Below are positions 1 to 5,600 of a stretch of 7,850 nucleotides of DNA, piece by piece; position 1 is the stretch's first letter; each line of letters opens with the position of its first letter. The notes under the pieces are model-generated. The model was not told the DNA's origin. It ran no database searches and was given only the letters and a program-made list of their open reading frames with translations. The DNA comes from Pseudomonadota bacterium (GTDB lineage Bacteria > Pseudomonadota > Gammaproteobacteria > Burkholderiales > Burkholderiaceae_C), in assembly GCA_023460715.1 (NCBI GenBank), contig JAEWPH010000228.1, positions 1 to 7,850 on the forward strand, given 5' to 3'. The position numbers were made by a program, and so were the translations under genes.

Positions 1-315
1 GCCTTCGATGGCCGCGCGCAGCGACAGCTCATGCCACACGATGCGCCCCGCCGCCAGCAGGTGCTGGGCAAAGCGCTGCGCGAGGCGGTCGTGCATGCTG
101 AGGGCGCGCGTGCCGCGCTGCCGGGCCTCGGCCAGTTCACGGATGCCGGCGTCGGTCAGGCGCAGCACCTCGTGCCCCTGCGCATCCGTCTGCAATGCCA
201 GCAGGCCGGCCGCCAGCAGGTCGATCTCCACCCCGTCCCGGCACGGCCAGCCGGCCGACCGCCACACCTGCAGAAGGCGGGTGCGGTGCAGGCGGCTGGT
301 TTGGAAGGTCGTCAT
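1..315 (-). CDS. Uncharacterised protein, N-terminal part only (runs off the left edge); possible SOS gene
   Basis: An open frame of 105 codons runs from an ATG at 315 down to position 1 with no stop, so the gene continues outside the window. The product begins MTTFQTSRLHRTRLLQVWR and is rich in Leu, Arg and Ala, as expected of a coding frame here. Around residues 64-70 it has LRLTDAG, a pattern common at the end of a winged-helix domain, followed by a helical basic stretch (ELAEARQRG, MHDRLAQRFAQ). I do not recognise a named family with certainty. From memory, Comamonadaceae proteins with this kind of N-terminus may carry a nuclease-like domain further on, similar to MmcB repair proteins, but that part is not visible here. 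No Shine-Dalgarno sequence precedes the ATG. A TATAAT box 20 nt upstream, within a LexA-like palindrome, supports this start and suggests a very short leader and damage-controlled expression. Confidence 0.72.
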   Translation of the reverse strand, partial: MTTFQTSRLHRTRLLQVWRSAGWPCRDGVEIDLLAAGLLALQTDAQGHEVLRLTDAGIRELAEARQRGTRALSMHDRLAQRFAQHLLAAGRIVWHELSLRAAIEG

Positions 316-328
316 GGAGGAGGCCAAA

Positions 329-350
329 GCACTGATTATAAAAACAGTGC
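329..350. promoter_or_regulatory. Probable LexA (SOS) operator
   Basis: The arms GCACTG and CAGTGC are perfect inverted repeats separated by ten A/T bases. The core reads CTG-N10-CAG (332-347), the invariant pattern of the LexA box in gamma- and betaproteobacteria. The A/T-only spacer in an otherwise very GC-rich sequence strengthens the match. The site covers the -10 box of the minus-strand gene starting at 315, the usual position for LexA repression. It is also about 125 bp upstream of the plus-strand hydrolase at 475, but too far away and without a matching promoter to control it convincingly. The match is by pattern only. Confidence 0.6.
335..340 (-). promoter_or_regulatory. -10 box (TATAAT) of the left-edge gene
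   Basis: On the minus strand this is a perfect TATAAT. Transcription would start near 328, leaving about 13 nt before the ATG at 315. No convincing TTGACA-like -35 is found at 16-18 bp spacing, so promoter strength is uncertain. The box is inside the palindrome at 329-350, so a bound repressor would block RNA polymerase. Confidence 0.5.
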
Positions 351-474
351 CACCTTGCTGTGCGCCCTGTCCGACAGCGATGCCTGCCCCGGCGCTACGC
401 ACGGGGTTGCAGCGGCGCGGTACGGTGGCTGTTTTCGTTGCCTCATTCATCCTCACGCACCTCGCCGCCGCTGC
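351..474 (+). other. Leader region of the hydrolase pair
   Basis: This GC-rich stretch lies between the SOS-like box and the ATG at 475. I see no clear promoter and no Shine-Dalgarno sequence; TTGCAG near 405 has no acceptable -10 at the right distance. The frame of the downstream gene is open back to 31, but that upstream part is antisense to the left-edge gene and is not thought to be translated. Confidence 0.4.
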
Positions 475-1737
475 ATGACCTTTCGCCTGAACCCGCACCG
501 CTCCGCGCTGGCCGCCCTGGCCCTGTTGGTCGCCGCACTGGGTACCGGCCTGACCCCCCTCCCCGCGGGCGCCCAGGCCAAGGACCCGGCGACCGCCGCG
601 GGCGCCCCGCCGCCCGAGCCCGGCATGGCGCCCTGGGCGCGCACGATGCAGCGCGACCTGGCCCGTTTCGCCCGGCAGGAACGCACGGTCTTCGGCGCCT
701 ACGTGCTCGACCTGGACACCGGCCAGCGCATGTCCTTCCATGCCGACGAGCGCTGGTACCTGGCCTCGTCGGTGAAGGTGCCCGTCGCCATCGCGGTGCT
801 GCGCGGGGTGGAGCGCGGCGATTTCACCCTCGACACCCCCGTCACGCTGCGGGCCGGCGACTACGTGGACGGCGCAGGCCCGACGAACGCCCAGCCCGTG
901 GGCGCGGCGCTGACGGTGCGCTGGCTGCTCGAACAGATGATCGTCTACAGCGACAACACCGCCAGCGACATGCTGATCGGGCTGGCGGGCATCGCCGAGG
1001 TGAACGCCGTCACCCAGGCCCTGGTGCCCCAGGGCCTGGAGCGCATCACGACGCTGGCCGACGTGCGGCGCCAGGCCTACGGCCACCTGGCACCGCAGGC
1101 CGAGCACCTGTCCGGCCGCGACTTCCTGCTGCTCAAGCAGCAGCGCACCGAGGCCGACGTGAAGGCCACGCTGGCGCGCCTGCTGCACCTGCCGCCCACG
1201 CGCCTGCAGCCGCTGTCCCTGACCGAGGCCTACGAGGCCTACTATGCCGAAGGCCTCAACTCGGGCCGGCTCGATGCCTACGCCGCCCTGCTGGTGCAGC
1301 TGGTGCAGGGACGGGCGCTGAACGCGCAGCACACGGCCTACCTGCTCGGCGTGATGGAGCGCGTGAAGACGGGGCCGCGCCGGATCAAGGCCGGCCTACC
1401 GCCGGCTGCGCGCTTCGCCCACAAGACCGGTACGCAGCGGGCCCGAACATGCGATTCGGGCCTTGTGACCGTGCCGGGAGCGACCCATGACCGGCGCATC
1501 ATCGTGGTGGCCTGCACGCGCGGCGAACCTTCCACGGCCCGGTCCGACCGCGCGCTCCGGCATGTGGGCGCTGCCCTGTGCACATCGGGCCTGCTGTCTG
1601 ACGGGAGTTCCCATGCATCGATCTGCCAAAGCGCCTCCTCCCCCCGGGGCACCGACCCGGTGGCGCCGGCCGTTGTGGGCCGCCCTGGCGGTCCTGGCGA
1701 CGGCGCTGGCGGCGATCTTCGCGACGACGAGCCCTGA
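475..1737 (+). CDS. Exported serine hydrolase, class A beta-lactamase-like (paralogue 1), with an unusual C-terminal tail
   Basis: The product is 420 aa. Residues 1-35 form a signal peptide (basic NPHR, then an Ala/Leu core, AQA cleavage site near 35), so it acts in the periplasm. The three serine beta-lactamase motifs are present in order: SSVK (Ser98 nucleophile, Lys101), SDN (159-161) and KTG (317-319). Where class A enzymes carry the omega-loop Glu166, about 37 residues after SDN, there is Asp196 in ADVRR. Beta-lactam hydrolysis is therefore not assured, and a peptidase or penicillin-binding role is equally possible. Cys326 and Cys347 flank the last strands and could form a disulfide, as in the neighbour. 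The fold should end near residue 372 by comparison with the downstream paralogue. The last 45 or so residues (SDGSSHASICQ onward) are low-complexity and overlap the next gene's start, suggesting a lost stop. The ATG at 475 is chosen because it starts a proper signal peptide. No Shine-Dalgarno is seen. Confidence 0.85.
   Translation: MTFRLNPHRSALAALALLVAALGTGLTPLPAGAQAKDPATAAGAPPPEPGMAPWARTMQRDLARFARQERTVFGAYVLDLDTGQRMSFHADERWYLASSVKVPVAIAVLRGVERGDFTLDTPVTLRAGDYVDGAGPTNAQPVGAALTVRWLLEQMIVYSDNTASDMLIGLAGIAEVNAVTQALVPQGLERITTLADVRRQAYGHLAPQAEHLSGRDFLLLKQQRTEADVKATLARLLHLPPTRLQPLSLTEAYEAYYAEGLNSGRLDAYAALLVQLVQGRALNAQHTAYLLGVMERVKTGPRRIKAGLPPAARFAHKTGTQRARTCDSGLVTVPGATHDRRIIVVACTRGEPSTARSDRALRHVGAALCTSGLLSDGSSHASICQSASSPRGTDPVAPAVVGRPGGPGDGAGGDLRDDEP
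1603..1607 (+). promoter_or_regulatory. Ribosome binding site for the second hydrolase
   Basis: GGGAG lies 5 nt before the ATG at 1613. It decides the start of the second hydrolase in place of in-frame upstream codons that are antisense or belong to the first gene. It lies inside the first gene's frame, so translation could be coupled. Confidence 0.55.
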
Positions 1738-2746
1738 GCGCGCGCAGGCGGCCCCCACGCCCGCCTGGGCCGATGCGCTGCGCGAGCGGATCGACCGCCT
1801 CGAGCGTGACACGCCCGGCGAGCTGGGCGTGTACGTGAAGCGGCTGGACAACGGCGAGACCTTCGAACACCGCGCCGGCCAGCCGTGGTACCTGGCCTCC
1901 TCGGCCAAGCTGGTGGTGGCCATTACCGTGCTGCAGGACGTGGAGCAGGGCCGGCTGCGCCCCGACCAGTCGCTCACCCTGCAGGAGAGCGACAAGGTCG
2001 ATGGTTCGGGCGCCGTGGTGTGGCAGGCCAACGGCACGCGCCACAGCGTTCAGGATCTGCTCCAGCGCATGCTGATGGAGAGCGACAACACCGCCGCCAA
2101 CATGCTGATCCGCACCGTGGGCGCCGACCGGCTGAACCAGAACGCGCAGAAGCTGCTGGGTGCCGGCACGGGCCGCCTCATCGACTTCACCGAGGTCCGC
2201 CGCGCCGTGTATTCCGAGTTCACGCCCCGCGCACGCGACCTGCCCAACACCGAGCTGGTGCGCGTGGCCGGCGCGCCCATGGGCCCCAAGCGCGTGCAGG
2301 CCCTGGCCCGCGCGCTGGACGTCGATGCCGACACCTTTCACGCGCGCACCATGGACGAGGCGTACGACCGCTACTACCGCCAGCAGTTCAACACCGCCAC
2401 GCTGTCCGGCTACGGCGGCATGCTGGAGCGGCTGGTGCGCGGCGAGCTGGTCAAGCCGCCCCAGCTGCAGGCGCTGTACAAGGACCTGAAGTTCGACACC
2501 TACGACGCCTACCGTCTGGAGGCCGGCCTGCCGCGCACCGTGCGCTTCATCCACAAGACCGGCACCCAGCTGCACCGCGCCTGCCACATGGGCGTGATCG
2601 ACCCGCAGGACGGGGGCCGCAACGCCATCGTGGTGGCCACCTGCGCGCAGGGCCTGGACGAGCAGAAGGAGGCCGGCAAGGCCTTCGAGGCCATCGGGCG
2701 CGCGATCACGCAGACCGTGCTGGCCGACCGCAAGAACCCGGGCTGA
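1613..2746 (+). CDS. Exported serine hydrolase, class A beta-lactamase-like (paralogue 2)
   Basis: The product is 377 aa. After a Pro-rich basic start (MHRSAKAPPPPGAPTRWRR), a hydrophobic segment (21-38) and AQA near 47 form a signal peptide. Motifs: SSAK (Ser96, Lys99), SDN (157-159) and KTG (315-317). Glu194 in FTEVRR stands at the position expected for the class A general base, unlike the Asp of paralogue 1. It shares with paralogue 1 the phrases WYLASS, SDNTA..ML, EAY..YY and HKTGTQ, plus a Cys pair (324 and 344), so the two are tandem duplicates that have diverged strongly. Family knowledge (Beta-lactamase2-type enzymes) gives acylation by the active-site Ser; the substrate cannot be read from sequence. 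Both genes are on one strand with overlapping frames, so one transcript is likely. A weak 5-bp stem follows the stop; no clear terminator is seen. Confidence 0.87.
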   Translation: MHRSAKAPPPPGAPTRWRRPLWAALAVLATALAAIFATTSPERAQAAPTPAWADALRERIDRLERDTPGELGVYVKRLDNGETFEHRAGQPWYLASSAKLVVAITVLQDVEQGRLRPDQSLTLQESDKVDGSGAVVWQANGTRHSVQDLLQRMLMESDNTAANMLIRTVGADRLNQNAQKLLGAGTGRLIDFTEVRRAVYSEFTPRARDLPNTELVRVAGAPMGPKRVQALARALDVDADTFHARTMDEAYDRYYRQQFNTATLSGYGGMLERLVRGELVKPPQLQALYKDLKFDTYDAYRLEAGLPRTVRFIHKTGTQLHRACHMGVIDPQDGGRNAIVVATCAQGLDEQKEAGKAFEAIGRAITQTVLADRKNPG

Positions 2747-2772
2747 CGCCGGCTTCGCGCACCGGCCGGGGC

Positions 2773-3273
2773 TCAGCGCGCGGTGCCGATGAGGGACCGG
2801 AGCCCGCCCGGTTGGCGGCGCCATGCGTCCACGCACACGATCGCCGAGGCCGCGGCCCAGAACAGCAGGTATTCGATCCCCTTCACGTTCCAGTACCAGG
2901 CCAGTCCGTTGACGGTCGCCATCGCATACGCGGCCACCAGCAACAGGACCGATGACAGGGCGGCGGCGTAGCGGATCCACAGCCCGAAGACCAGGGCCAG
3001 CCCCACGGCAAGCTCCATGGCGCCGGAGAAGACGACGAAGGCTTCGGCCGGATGGAAGCCCGCCTTGCCGAAGAACACGACGGTCCCGGCGAAACCGCTG
3101 ATCTTGGACCACACGTGCGGCAGGTAGTACAGCCCCACCAGCAGCCGCAGAGCCACCATGGAAGCCGAAGCCGAAGCCGAAGCCGAAGCCGAAGCCGAAA
3201 CCGAAGAGACGGCAGGCGCACCGCCGGCATGGGCCGGGAGCACCGGCGAGAAAGAGAGGGGAACCGAAGACAT
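2773..3273 (-). CDS. DoxX-family inner-membrane protein with a Ser-Ala repeat leader
   Basis: The product is 166 aa. From residue 39 it has the DoxX pattern: ALRLLVGLYYLPHVWSKI (first membrane segment), FFGKAGFHPAEAFVVFSGAMELAVGLALVFGLWI (second), RYAAALSSVLLLVAAYA (third) and IEYLLFWAAASAIVCVDAW (fourth). DoxX proteins are small four-helix membrane proteins; some are linked to thiosulfate or quinone oxidation or to oxidative-stress complexes, but the function of this one is unknown. The first 38 residues are unusual: a small hydrophobic/Pro stretch, then 13 alternating Ser and Ala (26-38) from a hexanucleotide microsatellite. The ATG at 3273 is chosen because GAGG sits 6 nt upstream. Met39 (codon 3159-3157) would give a typical DoxX N-terminus but has only the repeat before it. 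The gene converges on the hydrolase pair, with 26 nt between stops. Confidence 0.85.
   Translation of the reverse strand: MSSVPLSFSPVLPAHAGGAPAVSSVSASASASASASASMVALRLLVGLYYLPHVWSKISGFAGTVVFFGKAGFHPAEAFVVFSGAMELAVGLALVFGLWIRYAAALSSVLLLVAAYAMATVNGLAWYWNVKGIEYLLFWAAASAIVCVDAWRRQPGGLRSLIGTAR
3161..3202. repeat. GAAGCC hexanucleotide microsatellite (six exact copies plus one variant)
   Basis: Exact GAAGCC units occupy 3161-3196, followed by GAAACC at 3197-3202. Read on the minus strand it encodes alternating Ala and Ser in the DoxX-family leader. Six-base units preserve the frame on expansion or contraction, so length changes would alter the leader rather than switch the gene off. Confidence 0.95.
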
Positions 3274-3279
3274 GGCGAG

Positions 3280-3283
3280 CCTC
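3280..3283 (-). promoter_or_regulatory. Ribosome binding site of the DoxX-family gene
   Basis: Minus-strand GAGG (within ACGAGG) is 6 nt before the ATG at 3273. It favours this start over Met39, which has no such signal. Confidence 0.55.
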
Positions 3284-3367
3284 GTGAGGGACGGAGGACC
3301 CCACGCGGGCGGAGTGGCGCGGCTTGAGGCCCTGCCTGGGAACCCCGTCCACTTGCAGGGTCAATTC

Positions 3368-3396
3368 ACTGTACGGCGGCCAACGGCCGCATTCAA
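3368..3396 (-). promoter_or_regulatory. Possible promoter of the DoxX-family gene with a palindrome in the spacer
   Basis: Read on the minus strand, TTGAAT (3396-3391) and TACAGT (3373-3368) are each 4/6 matches to the -35 and -10 consensus, exactly 17 bp apart. The spacer contains the perfect inverted repeat GCGGCC-N3-GGCCGC (3376-3390), placed where an operator could act. The start of transcription would be near 3361, giving about an 88-nt leader. Consensus matches are modest, and the palindrome could instead be a hairpin at the end of the recQ transcript. Confidence 0.35.
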
Positions 3397-3484
3397 TCGC
3401 CAAACAGGGCACACATCGTCGCGCCGCGCAGCCGAATCTCCTCGCGCCCCGTTGCCGCAGATCAAGGCGCCGCGGGCCGCGCCG

Positions 3485-3496
3485 TGATGCGCATCA
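3485..3496. repeat. 12-bp perfect palindrome at the recQ stop codon
   Basis: TGATGCGCATCA equals its own reverse complement and includes the recQ TGA (3496-3494). It may be chance or a protein-binding site. Confidence 0.4.
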
Positions 3497-5353
3497 AGCC
3501 GCCTGGCACACGCGCAGCACGTCGGCGCCGTAGGCCTCCAGCTTCTTGGCGCCCATGCCGGTGATGCCGTGCAGATCTTCGAGCGCGGTGGGGTTGCGCT
3601 CGGCGATGGCCGCCAGCGTGGCGTCGTGGAAGATCACGTAGGCCGGCAGGTTGTGTTCGCGCGCCACCTCGGCGCGCCAGGCCTTGAGGTTGATGAAACG
3701 CACCTGCGCATCCGGCCCCAGGTTGGCGGCTGCCGCGGGCGGCGCGGTGCTGCGGCGCGTGCGCTTGGCCGGCGCGCTGGCCGTGGACTCGCGCAGCTGC
3801 ACCGCCGTTTCGCCCTTGAGCACCGGCTTCGATGCGGGCGTGAGGCTCAGCGTGTCGAAGCTGTGGCCGTTCTCCATCTGCACCTTGTGCAGGCCCACGG
3901 CCCCCGTGGCCAGCAGCTGGCGCAGCACGCCGCGCAACTGCGCTTCGGAGTACTCCTTGCCCAGACCGAAGGTGGAGAGCTTGTCGTGCCCGAACTGCCG
4001 CACCTTGTCGGTGTCCTTGCCGCGCACGATGTCCATGATGTGCCCGGTGCCGAAGGTCAGCCCGCTCGCCGCGTGCACGCGGTAGATGGTGGACAGCAGC
4101 TTGCGCGCCGCGTCCGTGCCGTCCCACACCGCGGGCGGGTTCAGGCAGTTGTCGCAGTTGCCGCAGGGCTCGGACGCCTCGCCGAAGTAGCCCAGCAGGC
4201 GCACGCGCCGGCAGTCCGTGGCCTCGGCCAGGCCCAGCAGAGCGTCGAGCTTGCCGCGCATGACCTGCTTGAACTCCTCGCCCGCCGGGCTCTCGTCGAT
4301 CATGCGGCGCTGGTTCACCACGTCCTGCAGGCCGTAGGCCATCCAGGCATCGGCGGGCAGTCCGTCGCGGCCGCCGCGGCCGGTTTCCTGGTAGTAGCCC
4401 TCGATGTTCTTGGGCATGTCCACGTGGGCGACGAAGCGCACGTCCGGCTTGTCGATGCCCATGCCGAAAGCGATGGTCGCGGCCATCACGATGCCTTCCT
4501 CGCGCAGGAAGCGGTCCTGGTTCTCCTGGCGCACCTCGGGCGGCAGCCCGGCGTGGTAGGGCAGCGACTTCAGGCCGGCATCGACCAGCGCGGCGGACAT
4601 CTCTTCCACCCGCTTGCGCGTCTGGCAATAGACCACGCCAGCGTCCTCGGGGTGCTCGCGCTCGATGAAGCGCAGCAGCTGCGCCAGCGGCTCCTTCTTC
4701 TCGACGATGGTGTAGCGGATGTTGGGCCGGTCGAAGCTGCTGACGAAATGCTGCGCGCCTTCGAGCTGCAGCCGCTCGACGATGTCGGCCCGCGTGAGTT
4801 CGTCCGCCGTGGCGGTGAGCGCGATGCGCGGCACGCCCGGATAGCGCTCGTGCAGCACGGTGAGCGCGCGGTACTCGGGGCGGAAGTCGTGGCCCCACTG
4901 GCTCACGCAGTGCGCCTCGTCGATGGCGAACATCGACAGCTGGCCGCGCTGGTGCAGGCCGTCGAGCAGCTCCAAAAAGCGCGGGGTCGTCAGCCGCTCG
5001 GGGGCGGCGTAGAGCATGGTGATGTCGCCGCGCGCCACGCGCCGCTCCAGGTCCTGCGTCTGCTGCCAGTCGAGCGTGGAATTGAGGAAGGCGGCGTCCA
5101 CGCCGGCCTCGTGCAGGGCGCCCACCTGGTCGTGCATGAGCGCGATGAGGGGCGAGACCACGATGGCCACACCCTTGCCCGCATCGCGCCGCACGATGGC
5201 CGGCACCTGGTAGCACAGCGACTTGCCGCCGCCCGTGGGCATGAGCACGAGCGCGTCGCCGCCATCGATCACATGCCGGACGATGGCCTCCTGCGGGCCG
5301 CGGAAATGCTCGTAGCCAAAGACGTCGTGCAGGACGAAATGCGCGGGAGACAA
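3494..5353 (-). CDS. recQ: ATP-dependent DNA helicase RecQ
   Basis: RecQ unwinds DNA 3'-5' in the RecF recombination pathway and in suppressing illegitimate exchange. From the proposed start the product is 619 aa, close to the usual size (about 600-620). Visible parts in order: motif 0 (FRGPQEAI, 17-24), Walker A (TGGGKS, 40-45), DEAH (145-148) with [10 protein letters not shown] after it, motif V/VI ([13 protein letters not shown] and [10 protein letters not shown], ending at 331), zinc-binding Cys381, Cys397, Cys400 and Cys403, a winged-helix region about 410-515, a basic Pro/Ala linker and a C-terminal HRDC domain (about 550-619, with [18 protein letters not shown]). The start is a TTG at 5353-5351 giving (M)[18 protein letters not shown], which matches the family's N-terminus. 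The frame stays open to an ATG at 5515, but those 54 extra codons run through an intergenic repeat. A GAGAG lies 10 nt before the TTG. It is transcribed alone and divergently from metH. Confidence 0.95.
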   Translation of the reverse strand: MSPAHFVLHDVFGYEHFRGPQEAIVRHVIDGGDALVLMPTGGGKSLCYQVPAIVRRDAGKGVAIVVSPLIALMHDQVGALHEAGVDAAFLNSTLDWQQTQDLERRVARGDITMLYAAPERLTTPRFLELLDGLHQRGQLSMFAIDEAHCVSQWGHDFRPEYRALTVLHERYPGVPRIALTATADELTRADIVERLQLEGAQHFVSSFDRPNIRYTIVEKKEPLAQLLRFIEREHPEDAGVVYCQTRKRVEEMSAALVDAGLKSLPYHAGLPPEVRQENQDRFLREEGIVMAATIAFGMGIDKPDVRFVAHVDMPKNIEGYYQETGRGGRDGLPADAWMAYGLQDVVNQRRMIDESPAGEEFKQVMRGKLDALLGLAEATDCRRVRLLGYFGEASEPCGNCDNCLNPPAVWDGTDAARKLLSTIYRVHAASGLTFGTGHIMDIVRGKDTDKVRQFGHDKLSTFGLGKEYSEAQLRGVLRQLLATGAVGLHKVQMENGHSFDTLSLTPASKPVLKGETAVQLRESTASAPAKRTRRSTAPPAAAANLGPDAQVRFINLKAWRAEVAREHNLPAYVIFHDATLAAIAERNPTALEDLHGITGMGAKKLEAYGADVLRVCQAA

Positions 5354-5368
5354 AACTGGAAAACTCTC

Positions 5369-5425
5369 TTTTTGATAGCTAACAGCGCTTGATACATAAG
5401 CGCTGGAGGCCGATTTGACATCAAA
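5369..5425. repeat. Putative dispersed intergenic repeat with a hairpin
   Basis: This element is AT-rich compared with the rest of the window. Its core is CAGCGCTT-N7-AAGCGCTG (5383-5405), a perfect 8-bp stem, flanked by TTTTTGATAGCT on the left and GAGGCCGATTTG on the right. It ends in TTTGA-CA-TCAAA (5414-5425), itself an inverted repeat. I recall near-identical intergenic sequences recurring in Acidovorax and related genomes, but cannot confirm copy number here. It lies just upstream of recQ and probably supplies its A/G-rich leader. Confidence 0.5.
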
Positions 5426-5557
5426 CCCTGCGCCGCCGGGGTGCCCGGCGCGGCGCAGCGGGAAGGCGGCTATTGTGCGCCGGAGATGCAACGCGCTGAG
5501 GTCTGCGCCGCACATCGCCCTGGCGGCGGCGTCCCGGCAGGCCGCAGGGTTGCGCCG

Positions 5558-5582
5558 CCCGCTGCCGGCGCCCGGCGGCGGG
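5558..5582. repeat. Near-perfect GC hairpin before the metH promoter
   Basis: Two 11-nt arms (CCCGCTGCCGG and CCGGCGGCGGG) pair with one T-G mismatch around a 3-nt loop. It lies where a -35 element would be for the -10 at 5589-5594. It could be an operator or a structural element. No T-run follows that would make it a terminator. Confidence 0.5.
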
Positions 5583-5588
5583 CCTTTC

Positions 5589-5594
5589 TACAAT
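5589..5594 (+). promoter_or_regulatory. -10 box (TACAAT) giving a leaderless metH transcript
   Basis: TACAAT matches five of six consensus bases and ends 6 nt before the ATG at 5601, so transcription should start at or next to the A of the start codon. No Shine-Dalgarno sequence fits between them. Leaderless starts of this layout are common in Comamonadaceae. No -35 consensus is visible at 17 bp. Confidence 0.5.
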
Positions 5595-5600
5595 CGCGGG

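Larger units (their letters stand above)
3274..3493. other. Intergenic region between recQ and the DoxX-family gene
   Basis: These 220 nt separate two same-strand genes. Apart from the promoter candidate at 3368-3396 and the ribosome binding site, I see no convincing gene. An overlapping GC palindrome (GGCGC..GCGCC near 3463-3480) follows the recQ stop but has no T-run, so a rho-independent terminator is not supported. Confidence 0.5.

Noticed and set aside
2747..2772. Bidirectional terminator between the second hydrolase and the DoxX gene
   Set aside because: Only a 5-bp stem (GCCGG/CCGGC) with a 9-nt loop and no T-run on either strand; too weak to call.
1499..3412. A very long open frame on the minus strand across both hydrolases and the DoxX gene
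   Set aside because: It is antisense to strongly supported genes, contains no recognisable motifs, and arises from high GC bias; its repeated Phe-Gly stretch is just the GAAGCC microsatellite in another frame.
3158..3487. A small plus-strand frame starting with a Glu-Ala repeat
   Set aside because: It is the complement of the DoxX leader microsatellite, with no ribosome binding site and no similarity to anything I know.
3569..5392. A long plus-strand open frame opposite recQ
   Set aside because: It mirrors the helicase in antisense, is rich in His/Val/Ala with no domain pattern, and fails against the clear RecQ motifs on the other strand.
5415..5420. Perfect TTGACA on the plus strand as a -35 box for metH
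   Set aside because: At 16-18 bp spacing the sequence is G-rich with no -10 match, and the hexamer belongs to the terminal inverted repeat of the intergenic element.
5426..5600. Cobalamin or SAM riboswitch upstream of metH
   Set aside because: No B12-box-like or SAM-type conserved core is visible, and the predicted transcript is leaderless.
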